Positions 26,580 to 35,146 of a stretch of 35,146 nt of DNA are shown here, in pieces (positions within the stretch are counted from its first letter, which is position 1; each line of letters opens with the position of its first letter). A model generated the notes under the pieces. That model saw nothing but the letters and a program-made list of their open reading frames with translations, was not told the origin of the DNA and did no database searches. This DNA is from an uncultured Parabacteroides sp. Its GTDB lineage: Bacteria > Bacteroidota > Bacteroidia > Bacteroidales > Tannerellaceae. The stretch is from contig CAJTMR010000031.1 of NCBI GenBank assembly GCA_910577325.1, positions 1-35,146 of the forward strand, in the 5' to 3' direction. The position numbers and the translations under genes were made by a program.

Positions 26580-27821
26580 ATGATTAATATGAACATGCTT
26601 ACTACAAAACAAGGAATCGGAACGAAAGTTCAACTCTGTACCATGATGTTTATACAGTATATGCTAAGTGCAGTCTGGTGGGTTCCTTTGGCCGCTTATC
26701 TTTCCCATACGCTTAAATTGGAAGTGTATCAGGTTTCATTGGTATTGAGTGCGATGGCTATCGGTGCGATGGCATCTTCTTTTATCGGTGCGATCGCCGA
26801 CCGCTATTTTGCCGCCGAGAAGATTTTGGCTGTATTGAATATTTTGACAGGAGCCTTTTTGCTCTTGGCAGCCCATCAGATTTCATTTGCCCCGCTTATG
26901 ACATGTGTCGTGCTGGCGATGCTTTGCCACATGCCGACACAGAGCTTGACCAGTACGATTGCCATGAGCCATACGCCGTCGGAACAGTTTCCGCGTATCC
27001 GTATGTTCGGTTCGGTAGGATGGGTCGCTTCTGGTATTTTTAGCGTGATTGCCCTTCATGCGATGCATTTGCCCGCATTCGATGATACGAACCTGCCGAT
27101 GTATTGCGGAGCTGCCGTCTGTTTCGTGGCTGCGCTTCTGAACCTGCGGTTGCCGCACACCCCGCCTACGGTTGATAAGAGTGCCGGTATCTCGGTGATG
27201 GATATAACCGGGTTCAGTGCTTTCTCCCTGATGAGGGACAAGAACTACCGGGTTTTCATGATCCTGACATTCCTGGCTATCATCCCGTTCAACCTGTATC
27301 ATGTATATGGTTCTATGATTCTTGCTGACGAGCATGTGCAGAATATAACGGTGACACTGAACCTTGGGCAATTGGCCGAAATGTTTTTCTTGGTCATTAC
27401 CACTTCGATACTGGTAAAATCCGGAATTAAGAATACCCTGATCTTTGGTGTGATCGCTCTTGTGGTCCGGTATGCGTCGTTCTATATCGGTGCGGAAACG
27501 GGAGTACAGTGGTTTTATTATATCGGGATCGTCGTCCACGGTCTGATTTTTGGCCTTTTCTTTGTAGGTGGCCAGGTTTATACAGACAGCGTGGCGCCAA
27601 AAGAAATGAAAGCGCAAGCACAAGGCCTGCTCTTCTTTCTGGTGTGGGGCATCGGTTTCCTGATCGGGACGCTTTGGAACGGATGGCTGATCGGCTTGTT
27701 CCGTGACGGAGATAAATGCGACTGGCCTGTTGTCTTTGCCATCTCGACCTTGTTTTCATTTGTAATATTGCTCCTGTTTGCCTTTTTATTCAAACCGGTA
27801 GCGTTAAAGACAAATAAATAA
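26580..27821 (+). CDS. MFS nucleoside-type permease (NupG/nucleoside:H+ symporter family)
   Basis: About 413 residues from the ATG at 26580; nearby ATGs at 26589 and 26595 are equally possible, and the frame is open up to 26478. I prefer a late start because the first membrane helix then comes close to the N-terminus and the putative -7 box stays upstream. Twelve membrane helices are visible. Family-like features are AIADRYFAAEKILAVLN after helix 2, RIRMFGSVGWVASG before helix 5, and GLIFGLFFVGGQVYTD late in the protein. It probably imports a nucleoside or related small molecule with protons. It is divergent from the HTCS gene, so co-regulation is plausible. A strong terminator follows. Confidence 0.82.
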   Translation: MINMNMLTTKQGIGTKVQLCTMMFIQYMLSAVWWVPLAAYLSHTLKLEVYQVSLVLSAMAIGAMASSFIGAIADRYFAAEKILAVLNILTGAFLLLAAHQISFAPLMTCVVLAMLCHMPTQSLTSTIAMSHTPSEQFPRIRMFGSVGWVASGIFSVIALHAMHLPAFDDTNLPMYCGAAVCFVAALLNLRLPHTPPTVDKSAGISVMDITGFSAFSLMRDKNYRVFMILTFLAIIPFNLYHVYGSMILADEHVQNITVTLNLGQLAEMFFLVITTSILVKSGIKNTLIFGVIALVVRYASFYIGAETGVQWFYYIGIVVHGLIFGLFFVGGQVYTDSVAPKEMKAQAQGLLFFLVWGIGFLIGTLWNGWLIGLFRDGDKCDWPVVFAISTLFSFVILLLFAFLFKPVALKTNK

Positions 27822-27905
27822 AATAATAGAGAGTAGTAAAGTAATAATTTTATCAAACCTTTTTAATTCTCAAGATCAAATATATTTTCATACGCCACAT
27901 GTATG

Positions 27906-27940
27906 AGGGGAGAAGCTTATCGGGCATCTCCCCTTTTTTT
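27906..27940 (+). terminator. Intrinsic terminator after the MFS permease
   Basis: Perfect arms AGGGGAGA (27906-27913) and TCTCCCCT (27927-27934) with a 13-base loop and a T-run. Confidence 0.85.
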
Positions 27941-27986
27941 GATATCGGAACCCCTTTTTTCGCCCGTTCCGAAAGCTAAAAAGCAT

Positions 27987-27994
27987 TATCTTTG
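27987..27994 (+). promoter_or_regulatory. -7 box very close to the FecCD start
   Basis: TATCTTTG, a perfect TAnnTTTG, ends only five bases before the ATG at 28000. If used, the mRNA would be leaderless or nearly so. No TTG is found 19-21 bases upstream. Confidence 0.45.
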
Positions 27995-27999
27995 CAGGT

Positions 28000-29034
28000 A
28001 TGAATAAGCAAGCCTTTATTTTTTATCCGCTTTTGTCAGTCCTCCTGTTGCTTTTGTTTGCCGGCGGGCTGGTCTATGGTGCTGTTTCGATACCGTTTGA
28101 AAGTGTGGTGAATATATTGTTGGGAGAAGGGACGGAGCGGCTTGCATGGCAGAACATCGTGTTGCAGAGCCGTTTCCCTCAGGCAGTGACGGCTTTGTTG
28201 GCAGGCGCTTCACTGTCTGTTAGCGGATTGTTGCTACAGACGTTGTTCAGGAACCCGCTTGCCGGTCCTTCCATATTGGGAATCAGTGACGGGGCCAATT
28301 TAGGAGTCGCCGCGGTTATGCTCTATTTCGGCGGTTCGCTGACTATGGTGACCGATTTGCCGATCAGCAGCTATCTGGCGGTTATCATGGCTGCGTTTAG
28401 TGGCGCGGCTTGTATTTTGGGATTGATCATTTATTTCTCGGCGAAGGTGAAGAACAACGTCATGTTGCTGATTATCGGCATTATGATCGGGTATCTCGCC
28501 TCCTCTTTGATTTCGGTCTTGAACTATTATGCCTCGACCGACAAGGTGCATGCCTTTGTGATGTGGGGATTGGGAAACTTTTCCGGGGTCTCCTTGCAGC
28601 AGTTGCCCTGTTTTACCGGCTTTACATGTATCGGATTGCTGTTGTCGATTCTTTTGATCAAGCCCCTGAATGCTTTGCTCTTGGGAGAAATGTATGCCGC
28701 CAATCTGGGGATCAAGATCAAGCGGGCGCGTATGCTGATCCTGCTGTGTACGGGGATGCTGACGGCGACCACGACTGCCTTTTGCGGTCCGGTCTCCTTT
28801 ATCGGACTGGCGGTTCCGCATATCGCGCGTTTGATGTTGGGCTCGTCCAATCATAAGATGTTGGTTCCTGTCACGTTGCTTGCCGGCGCTTGTGTCGCAT
28901 TGCTCTGTAATCTGCTGATGGTCTTGCCGGGCACGCATAACATCTTGCCGTTGAATGCCGTGACCCCGATACTGGGTGCGCCTGTGATTATTTATGTGAT
29001 CGTGAACCGGAAGAACATCCAATATTTTGACTGA
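28000..29034 (+). CDS. FecCD/BtuC-family ABC transporter permease
   Basis: 344 residues with about ten membrane helices. Family signatures: LLQTLFRNPLAGPSILGISDGAN in the first half and GPVSFIGLAVPHIARLMLG in the second, the latter including the loop that contacts the ATPase. Such permeases take up iron-siderophores, haem or cobalamin across the inner membrane with a periplasmic binding protein. No binding-protein gene lies upstream or downstream here, and I saw no cobalamin riboswitch in the 178 bases upstream. The ATPase gene follows after six bases, so the two form one transporter. The substrate is undetermined. Confidence 0.93.
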   Translation: MNKQAFIFYPLLSVLLLLLFAGGLVYGAVSIPFESVVNILLGEGTERLAWQNIVLQSRFPQAVTALLAGASLSVSGLLLQTLFRNPLAGPSILGISDGANLGVAAVMLYFGGSLTMVTDLPISSYLAVIMAAFSGAACILGLIIYFSAKVKNNVMLLIIGIMIGYLASSLISVLNYYASTDKVHAFVMWGLGNFSGVSLQQLPCFTGFTCIGLLLSILLIKPLNALLLGEMYAANLGIKIKRARMLILLCTGMLTATTTAFCGPVSFIGLAVPHIARLMLGSSNHKMLVPVTLLAGACVALLCNLLMVLPGTHNILPLNAVTPILGAPVIIYVIVNRKNIQYFD

Positions 29035-29040
29035 TCGGGT

Positions 29041-30054
29041 ATGACAAAGATAGCAGCCATAGAAACAAAAGGACTCGGTATCGGTTACCTGCTGAAAGGC
29101 GGTAAGCGGAAGGTGGTCCATGACGATTTGAACCTGCAACTTGTTTCGGGCGAGGTGACCTGTTTGTTGGGGCTGAACGGGGCCGGCAAGTCGACGTTGC
29201 TCCGTACGCTTTGCGGTTTCCAGCCTCCGCTCGGCGGCGAGATCCGTTTGATGGGGAAGCCGCTCTCCGGCTATTCGCAGGCAAGTTTTTCCCTGACGGT
29301 CGGTGTCGTGCTGACGGAAAAGACAAACGCGGGGGGAATTACCGTCTACGAACTGGTCTCGTTGGGACGACATCCTTATACCGGCTTTTTCGGGCAGTTG
29401 AGGAAACAGGACCGGGTGGTCATCGAGCAATCGCTCGAAGCGGTCGGTATCGCGCATAAAGCCGGTAATTATGTTTCGGAACTGAGCGACGGCGAACGGC
29501 AGAAGGCCATGATTGCCAAAGCGCTTGCCCAGCAATGCCCGATTATCCTGTTGGACGAACCGACCGCCTTCTTGGATGTGACCAGCCGGATCGAGACCAT
29601 GGTCTTGCTGCACCGCTTGGCCGTCGAGCAAGGGAAGGCGATTCTGCTTTCCACCCACGACCTCGACTTGGCGATCCAGATGGGAGATTGCCTCTGGCTA
29701 CAGGAGAAAAACCGCCCGATGGCTTGCGGGATTCCCGAGGACCTGATTATGAGCGGGGCGTTTGAATCCTTTTTCGGCAAGGAGGGAATCGTATTCGATC
29801 CGGCTACCGGAAAGTTGAACACGGAAGTCCCGACGTCGCCTATCGGGGTGGAGGGCGACTATTTGGTCTCCTATTGGGTCGGGAACGCGCTGATCCGGAA
29901 TGGCTACCGCCCTTCGCCCGTCAAGGAAGGGCAGTTGAATGTCACCTGCAAGGGGCCGCATGAACTGATTGCGGCTTTCCCCGATGGCTCTTGTAAAGAG
30001 CTTCGGACAGTGGCTGAACTGACTGCTCTGGTGGGTGTATTAGATAGGTGCTGA
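29041..30054 (+). CDS. ABC transporter ATPase of the FecE/BtuD type, with C-terminal extension
   Basis: 337 residues. Walker A GLNGAGKST (residues 44-52), signature motif LSDGERQK in place of the common LSGG(E/Q), Walker B IILLDEP and the switch STHDLDLA are all present, so the ATPase should be active. After a core of about 255 residues there is an extra region of about 80 residues (starting near FDPATGKLNTE) not needed for a FecE/BtuD ATPase; it may be a regulatory or binding domain, and similar tails occur in other Bacteroidales transporters of this family as far as I recall. It energises the permease just upstream. Confidence 0.92.
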   Translation: MTKIAAIETKGLGIGYLLKGGKRKVVHDDLNLQLVSGEVTCLLGLNGAGKSTLLRTLCGFQPPLGGEIRLMGKPLSGYSQASFSLTVGVVLTEKTNAGGITVYELVSLGRHPYTGFFGQLRKQDRVVIEQSLEAVGIAHKAGNYVSELSDGERQKAMIAKALAQQCPIILLDEPTAFLDVTSRIETMVLLHRLAVEQGKAILLSTHDLDLAIQMGDCLWLQEKNRPMACGIPEDLIMSGAFESFFGKEGIVFDPATGKLNTEVPTSPIGVEGDYLVSYWVGNALIRNGYRPSPVKEGQLNVTCKGPHELIAAFPDGSCKELRTVAELTALVGVLDRC

Positions 30055-30117
30055 AATATAATATATTAAAGTTTCCTTTATGGGGAACGGGATTTTGTTC
30101 ATGAAAAAGACGAAAGT

Positions 30118-31470
30118 ATGGCAAACGAAGTAACGTGGCGGCTGGAGCATGAGAAGATAGGTCGCCTATTGGTACATTACGCGATACCGGCCGTGATCGG
30201 CACGATGGTGAATGCGCTTTATAATATTGTCGACCGTATCTTCATCGGTCAAGGTGTAGGCCCGTTGGCGATGGCGGGACTGACGCTGACGTTCCCTATC
30301 CTGTTGTTCCTCCAGGCATTCGGAATGCTTGTCGGGGCGGGAGCCGCGACCCGTGTCTCCATTCATTTGGGACGAAAGGCGAATGACATGGCGGAGAAAG
30401 TATTGGGGAATGCTTTTACCTTGACATTCATCATAACATTGGTGACGGTCCTTCCTTGCATGATCTGGATGGAAGACCTGTTGTTTGCTTTCGGAGGAAG
30501 CGAACAGACTATCCCGTATGCCAAGGATTATCTGAATATTGTCGTTCCGGGGACGATCCTCACTTCGCTCAGCTTTGGTTTCAACGCGGTCATGCGTGCT
30601 TCGGGCTATCCGAAGAAGGCAATGTACACCATGCTGATCGGGGCGGTAACGAATGTGATACTCGACCCTGTGTTTATTTTCTGGTTGGATATGGGGATTC
30701 AGGGGGCTGCCATTGCGACGATCGTCTCGATGTTGCTGTGTACTCTTTTCGTCATGACTCATTTTGTCAGGAAAGACAGTATTCTCCGTTTCCATAAGGG
30801 CATCTTCAAACTGGAGAAGCATGTGGTATGGAATATCCTGACGATCGGTGTTTCGCCTTTTGCAATGCAGTTGGCGGGGAGCGTGGTGGTCGTGATCCAG
30901 AATTATGCGCTCAAGCAGTACGGAGGTGACTTGGCTTTGGGGGCAAACGGCATTATCACCAGCGTCGGGATGCTTCAGGTGATGCTGATTATCGGGATCG
31001 CCCAAGGAATGCAGCCGATTGTCGGTTTCAACTTCGGGGCGAAGCAATACGGGCGTGTCCAGGAGACGTTGCGGCTGGTTATCATCATCTCGACCGTCAT
31101 CATGGGGATCGGTTGCTTTTGCAGCGTGGCGTTTCCGGAACTGATCGCGCGTGCCTTTACGAACGATCCGGCTCTGTTGGAGGTGACGGCAAATGGTTTG
31201 CGGATCTGTTTGCTGGTGTTTGTGGTCGTCGGTTCGCAGATTGCGATCAGCCAGTTTTTCCAGAGTATCGGGATTGCCTGGAAGGCGATGTTCTTGAGCC
31301 TAAGCCGTCAAATGTTGTTCCTGATACCGGCGATGTTGCTGTTCTCGCGTTTTTGGGGGCTGGACGGTGTCTGGTATGCCGCTCCCTTTTCTGATTTCGT
31401 CGCTGCGGTAACGGCTTGGTTGTTTTTGTGGTATCATGTTAAAAGTATGAAAGGAAAACAGGAGGAGTGA
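30118..31470 (+). CDS. MATE-family efflux transporter
   Basis: 450 residues and twelve membrane helices in two homologous halves. MATE features: GRLLVHYAIPAVIGTMVNALYN-like opening, DRIFIGQGVGPLAMAGL, the RASGYPKKAM loop, TNVILDPVFIF and, in the second half, GIAQGMQPIVGFNFGAKQYGR. The first half and length resemble the MepA-like subgroup. It exports cationic drugs or metabolites in exchange for Na+ or H+. A 63-base gap separates it from the ABC genes; no clear promoter is visible there, so read-through is possible. The end of the gene overlaps a terminator hairpin. Confidence 0.92.
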   Translation: MANEVTWRLEHEKIGRLLVHYAIPAVIGTMVNALYNIVDRIFIGQGVGPLAMAGLTLTFPILLFLQAFGMLVGAGAATRVSIHLGRKANDMAEKVLGNAFTLTFIITLVTVLPCMIWMEDLLFAFGGSEQTIPYAKDYLNIVVPGTILTSLSFGFNAVMRASGYPKKAMYTMLIGAVTNVILDPVFIFWLDMGIQGAAIATIVSMLLCTLFVMTHFVRKDSILRFHKGIFKLEKHVVWNILTIGVSPFAMQLAGSVVVVIQNYALKQYGGDLALGANGIITSVGMLQVMLIIGIAQGMQPIVGFNFGAKQYGRVQETLRLVIIISTVIMGIGCFCSVAFPELIARAFTNDPALLEVTANGLRICLLVFVVVGSQIAISQFFQSIGIAWKAMFLSLSRQMLFLIPAMLLFSRFWGLDGVWYAAPFSDFVAAVTAWLFLWYHVKSMKGKQEE

Positions 31471-31506
31471 GTTTCGGCTGTTTTCCAGCTCTTTTCTCAC
31501 TCCTCC
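31461..31506 (+). terminator. Long-arm hairpin at the end of the MATE gene
   Basis: Perfect 11-base arms GGAGGAGTGAG (31461-31471) and its complement (31496-31506). The left arm contains the MATE stop codon. No direct T-run follows, but a second hairpin does. Confidence 0.55.
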
Positions 31507-31511
31507 ACTTC

Positions 31512-31538
31512 CTTCACTTAGTGAAGATTTCGTTTTTT
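31512..31538 (+). terminator. Second hairpin with T-run between convergent genes
   Basis: CTTCAC-TTA-GTGAAG (31512-31526) followed by ATTTCG and TTTTTT (31533-31538). It is likely to stop + strand transcripts from the MATE side, and its T-run overlaps the end of the convergent lipoprotein gene. Confidence 0.6.
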
Positions 31539-33224
31539 ATTTGTAATTTTCCATAGGAACACCTTCCGGGTGTTGTTCATCTATGTATAAGGCAGCCGGT
31601 CTGATACGGGAATTTCCGTTGCCCGGTTCGAGGTTGTTTAGTGATGACATTCTGGGATATAGGTTTTTGTATTTGTTATACATATCCGGGTCCCATTCGT
31701 ATTTAGGCAGGAATGTCCGGGTAGAGATTGTTGTTTCCTCTTTCCCCTCAAATTCGGTAACGGTGTAAAGGCTCAGGCGCATGAATAGGTTTTCATAACA
31801 AACTTTTGCGGTTCCATATACGGTGGCATTGGGAATAAAAACCACGTTCGCATCATATCCTACCTGGGCTTGGTATGAACTCTGTAAAGTGAACCTTTGT
31901 TTTGTCCAATCAAAATCTATGATCGCTTTTCCTTCATTGTAGCTTCCGGAAAGTATGTTTGATTCGTAAATAGATGTTTGAAATCCAGAAGCGCTGCTTC
32001 CTAAACTTCCGAAATTAGTATAACAGCTTGGCCTTTCCGGGATAAACGATTCTTGGGAAGCACTTGAAGGACTCTGCCAATATTTGACGAAATCTATTTC
32101 TACCCATTGCCTTTTTATATGGGATTGTAAATCCGGATTGATTACCAAATCATAATCACACTTGGTTATTCCCCGAAGATGATAAGTCCGTTCCTTGAGA
32201 TCGGTCACCGGTTGGGAGGGGTCGTAGTCTGCCAAAGGATTTAAATATACGGTTGGCTGGTTCCGTAGATTCCAAGAACCGATTTTGCCGACTTTGTCTT
32301 CCGTAAACGGAGTACCAAGTGAAGTGTTTTAGCCGCTTTTTTGATTAAATCCGGACTTATTACACGGGTACTGCTGCTTACGACATTATTCGCAATATAG
32401 TTTTCCGCGTCTTGCCCGATGATTGTCCCGACATTTTTATTTATAGGTGTTGAGGATTTATTGGTGGAACCATAAGTCATAATAGTCCCGTTTGAATAGG
32501 CGTATGTAGATGCGAAAAAATGGGCAATTGAAGTATTGTCCGATCCGCATAAGATTTCCATGTACTGTCCGGAAACATTATTGGGGTTATATGCCAATGC
32601 TATTTGAAAACAGTTCCAACCGTAGACAATCCCCTTTGCCGCATCTTGTACGGCATTGGTGGAAGTCCACGACTGAAGCATTCCTAAATTGGTTGGGATA
32701 GCGACATCGACTCCCCAATTTAACCATGTTTGGTTCCCTACAAATTTGAGTGTCCATTTGGCTGAATTGTTGGGATTTTTATTGTCGGAATAATAAAAGA
32801 CTTTCATTATCCCGGTACGCTGATTATAAAACACAATGTATTTATCGACATTTACGCTTTTATCTGTCAACGTATGTAATAACATTTTCCATCCATCTTC
32901 CTTTTTGATATCCTTTCTGATATCAAAAGGAATACTTGCTCCCCCTGTTTCATTCCAAGGCAAATTGACTGGTCCTATATTCGTGAGTGTTATCTCTTGC
33001 AAATTCTCCCAATTGGTTTCAAATCCATCTTCCCCGCTTTTGGTCAATGAATTTTTAAATTCCATAGAATGCGGATAAATGATACCGGTTTCTTCAACAG
33101 CCATTTGTTCCGTTTTTATTTCCATATCGGCATTGGAAACCGACATTTGATCGTCACTACAAGACGATACCAATGCAAGCAAGTATAAACTTGCTACCGC
33201 TGATGTAAAAGTAGTTGTTTTCAT
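31537..33224 (-). pseudogene. Large lipoprotein of unknown function, split by a single-base frameshift
   Basis: The first part (32241-33224, 327 residues) has a lipoprotein signal with lipobox VSSC (Cys22) and runs as a soluble extracellular-type sequence until about residue 298, then into out-of-frame, Lys/Arg/Leu-rich residues ending at 32241. The second part continues in another frame to 31537. Adding one A to the four-A run (T on the + strand, 32327-32330) restores one frame: ...AKNTSLGTPFTEDK...QPTVYLNPLADYDP, giving 562 residues in total. The upstream stop in the second frame limits the break to just this spot. I do not recognise the family. It is third in line behind two LRR lipoproteins sharing its leader context. 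A real mutation, slippage-based switching and a read error are all possible. Confidence 0.75.
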
Positions 33225-33231
33225 GTGATGA

Positions 33232-34107
33232 TTATTTTAAATTGTTATTAATAGGTGGCCAAGGCGCATTGGAATATCCATATCCTTCTTTTTGAGGGAG
33301 TGTATACAACCATAAATCTTTAAGCCATTCAGGATTGTTTAAAATAGAATCAGGTATAGTTCCTTTTATTTTGTTGTTTTTCATATACAAATCACCTTTG
33401 AATCCCGATTTTTCACGTTGTGTAATATACTCAAAAGGATATTGGGTGTAATCATTATAATCTAAATATAATACGACTATACTTTGTTTAAGGAATTTTG
33501 GTATTTCCCCTGTTAAATGATTTCCATTGAAGTTTATATATTCAAGACTCGGGGCTGTGTCTATTATATCTTTCGGTAACTCTCCTGAAAGCTCACACCA
33601 AGCAAGGGTAAGTCGTCGTAGTTCCGGCAAAGAAAGGATTCCTTTCGGAATTTGCCCGCTAATAGATGTTCCAATGATGCTGACTTCTTTCAAGTCCTTC
33701 AAATTGGAAAGTGAAGCCGGAAGAGTTCCGGCAAATCCTTCTCCGTCCATCAGAAGCACTTCCAAATAGCTTAGTTTCTCGATATCTTCGGATAGTATTC
33801 CTCGTGGACCGTTCGTATTACAAAGGAGGTGAAGTGCATTGACCCGATATTCGTTTTTTGGAGTATCGACAAGATAGCAACTGATACCCTTCCAATTCTC
33901 CACCTTGTCGTTTAGATCCCATTTGTTATCCCAAAATTCCCCTCCTCCTTCTTTGTATAGGGTAACAAGAACCAAGCTGTCTTCCCGGCTAAGATGTGGT
34001 GCAGGAGGTCCTTCCGGTTCAACCGGGATATCATTGGATGAACAACTTCCGATAATCGCCAAAATCATGATTGCGATTATTGCTGTAATGGAGTGACTTG
34101 TTTTCAT
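33232..34107 (-). CDS. Leucine-rich-repeat lipoprotein, copy B
   Basis: 291 residues. Lipoprotein signal with lipobox IIGSC (Cys22), followed by SSNDIP and a proline-rich linker, then an N-terminal cap (REDSLVLVTLYKEGGGEFWDNKWDL) like that preceding plant-type repeats. About five to six repeats of the L-x-G-x-I/L-P type follow (FAGTLPASLSNL, ISGQIPKGILSL, LSGELPKDI, LTGEIPKFL, IKGTIPDSIL). Residues up to about 192 are identical to copy A upstream except for one residue in the signal; the last third differs at many positions. It is probably displayed on the cell surface for protein or glycan contact. The gene begins 22 bases after copy A, so both share a transcript. Confidence 0.85.
   Translation of the reverse strand: MKTSHSITAIIAIMILAIIGSCSSNDIPVEPEGPPAPHLSREDSLVLVTLYKEGGGEFWDNKWDLNDKVENWKGISCYLVDTPKNEYRVNALHLLCNTNGPRGILSEDIEKLSYLEVLLMDGEGFAGTLPASLSNLKDLKEVSIIGTSISGQIPKGILSLPELRRLTLAWCELSGELPKDIIDTAPSLEYINFNGNHLTGEIPKFLKQSIVVLYLDYNDYTQYPFEYITQREKSGFKGDLYMKNNKIKGTIPDSILNNPEWLKDLWLYTLPQKEGYGYSNAPWPPINNNLK
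33533..34091. repeat. 559-base exact duplicate of 34413-34971
   Basis: The two blocks, offset by 880 bases, match at every base I compared. The match ends at G/A 34972 versus 34092 on the signal-peptide side and just inside the fourth repeat on the other. The 30-base junction (ATGTGATGATTATTTTAA...) is also repeated in front of copy B and in front of the lipoprotein gene at 33224. Confidence 0.9.
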
Positions 34108-34129
34108 GTGATGATTATTTTAATTGTTA

Positions 34130-34987
34130 TTAATAGGGCCAAGGCGCATTGGAATATCCATATCCTTCCTTTTGAGGATATCCATAGATTTCTAAATCTT
34201 TAAGCCATTCAGGATTGTTTAGGATTGAGTCCGGTATAGCTCCTGTTATCTTATTAAATTTCATATCAATAACAGTTTTAATGCCATGTTCTTTCCGTTG
34301 TGTAATATATTCAAAAGGATATTGGGTAAAATCATTATACCATAAATCTAATATTATTACATTAGAATTCAGGAATTTCGGTATTTCTCCTGTTAAATGA
34401 TTTTCGCTGAAATTTATATATTCAAGACTCGGGGCTGTGTCTATTATATCTTTCGGTAACTCTCCTGAAAGCTCACACCAAGCAAGGGTAAGTCGTCGTA
34501 GTTCCGGCAAAGAAAGGATTCCTTTCGGAATTTGCCCGCTAATAGATGTTCCAATGATGCTGACTTCTTTCAAGTCCTTCAAATTGGAAAGTGAAGCCGG
34601 AAGAGTTCCGGCAAATCCTTCTCCGTCCATCAGAAGCACTTCCAAATAGCTTAGTTTCTCGATATCTTCGGATAGTATTCCTCGTGGACCGTTCGTATTA
34701 CAAAGGAGGTGAAGTGCATTGACCCGATATTCGTTTTTTGGAGTATCGACAAGATAGCAACTGATACCCTTCCAATTCTCCACCTTGTCGTTTAGATCCC
34801 ATTTGTTATCCCAAAATTCCCCTCCTCCTTCTTTGTATAGGGTAACAAGAACCAAGCTGTCTTCCCGGCTAAGATGTGGTGCAGGAGGTCCTTCCGGTTC
34901 AACCGGGATATCATTGGATGAACAACTTCCGATAATCGCCAAAATCATGATTGCGATTATTGCTGTAATGGGGTGACTTGTTTTCAT
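34130..34987 (-). CDS. Leucine-rich-repeat lipoprotein, copy A
   Basis: 285 residues, paralogue and tandem neighbour of copy B. Same lipoprotein signal (Cys22), cap and first repeats. The fourth and fifth repeats differ (SENHLTGEIPKFLNSNVIILDLWYND and KFNKITGAIPDSIL in place of copy B's versions), then both share NNPEWLKDL and a KEGYGYSNAPWP end. It is the first gene of the - strand set; the 159 bases upstream to the window edge are AT-rich and show no consensus promoter. The identical front and altered back suggest recent duplication or gene conversion plus selection on the binding face. Confidence 0.85.
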   Translation of the reverse strand: MKTSHPITAIIAIMILAIIGSCSSNDIPVEPEGPPAPHLSREDSLVLVTLYKEGGGEFWDNKWDLNDKVENWKGISCYLVDTPKNEYRVNALHLLCNTNGPRGILSEDIEKLSYLEVLLMDGEGFAGTLPASLSNLKDLKEVSIIGTSISGQIPKGILSLPELRRLTLAWCELSGELPKDIIDTAPSLEYINFSENHLTGEIPKFLNSNVIILDLWYNDFTQYPFEYITQRKEHGIKTVIDMKFNKITGAIPDSILNNPEWLKDLEIYGYPQKEGYGYSNAPWPY

Positions 34988-35146
34988 ACGCTGCTTTTTG
35001 TTTATTGGGTGATTACTTTGAGGATCGGTGCTACAATGTATGGATAATATTTTGATTAGCCTAATATTTGAGAGAATATCTATCGTTTAGAACACGGCTC
35101 TTTCATTTAGGATTTCGCAGCTCGTTCAAAAATGTTGTTATTTTAT

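Noticed and set aside
27822..27999. Cobalamin or iron regulatory element before the FecCD gene
   Set aside because: Only a terminator and a -7 box are visible; no riboswitch-like conserved boxes were recognised in this short region.
28300..29658. Open frame of 452 codons on the - strand
   Set aside because: It lies wholly opposite the FecCD permease and ATPase genes, which have all family motifs; its composition is Gln/Arg/His-rich as expected for an antisense shadow.
33232..34987. LRR duplication as an insertion sequence or composite transposon
   Set aside because: No transposase and no terminal inverted repeats; a simple tandem gene duplication explains it.

Overview
The window looks like the chromosome of a gut Bacteroidales bacterium, most plausibly Parabacteroides (inference; no search was run). 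The evidence is the Bacteroidetes-type promoter pattern TTTG-N19/20-TAnnTTTG in front of several genes, weak Shine-Dalgarno sequences, many lipoproteins with a Cys-Ser/Asn/Glu start, a hybrid two-component system fused to an AraC domain, and two NVEALA peptide genes. No tRNA, rRNA, CRISPR array, transposase or integrase was found.

Region 1 (311-8233) is an accessory peptide/lipoprotein island and the most interesting part. A membrane-bound winged-helix regulator, broken by one frameshift, is divergent from an NVEALA peptide gene. A ladder of TGTTTCC repeats lies between the two promoters. The + strand order is: NVEALA peptide 1, six-bladed propeller lipoprotein, thioredoxin-like/DUF1573 lipoprotein, NVEALA peptide 2, two further propeller lipoproteins, a 36-residue lipoprotein, signal peptidase I, and an internally shortened O-antigen-ligase-like membrane protein. 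Both peptides divide into a 43-residue leader ending in ALA and a 33-residue Cys-containing tail starting with Q. I propose a peptide export, maturation and sensing system.

Region 2 (8281-17287) is a tripartite efflux operon with two different RND permeases around one adaptor and one TolC-like channel, an arrangement like MdtABC.

Region 3 (17342-21698) is housekeeping: rpmH with its own promoter and terminator, then a PASTA protein, an RluD-type pseudouridine synthase, D-Ala-D-Ala ligase and a PlsC-like acyltransferase, closed by a strong terminator.

Region 4 (21728-31506) holds a small beta-barrel protein and a 1322-residue hybrid two-component sensor on the - strand. Divergent from the sensor is a nucleoside-type MFS permease. 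A FecCD permease and its ATPase (no binding protein seen) and a MATE exporter follow.

Region 5 (31537-34987, - strand) has two tandemly duplicated leucine-rich-repeat lipoproteins, sharing 559 identical bases but differing in their last repeats. They are followed by a large lipoprotein gene split by a single-base frameshift. The last 159 bases upstream of the first LRR gene show no clear feature.
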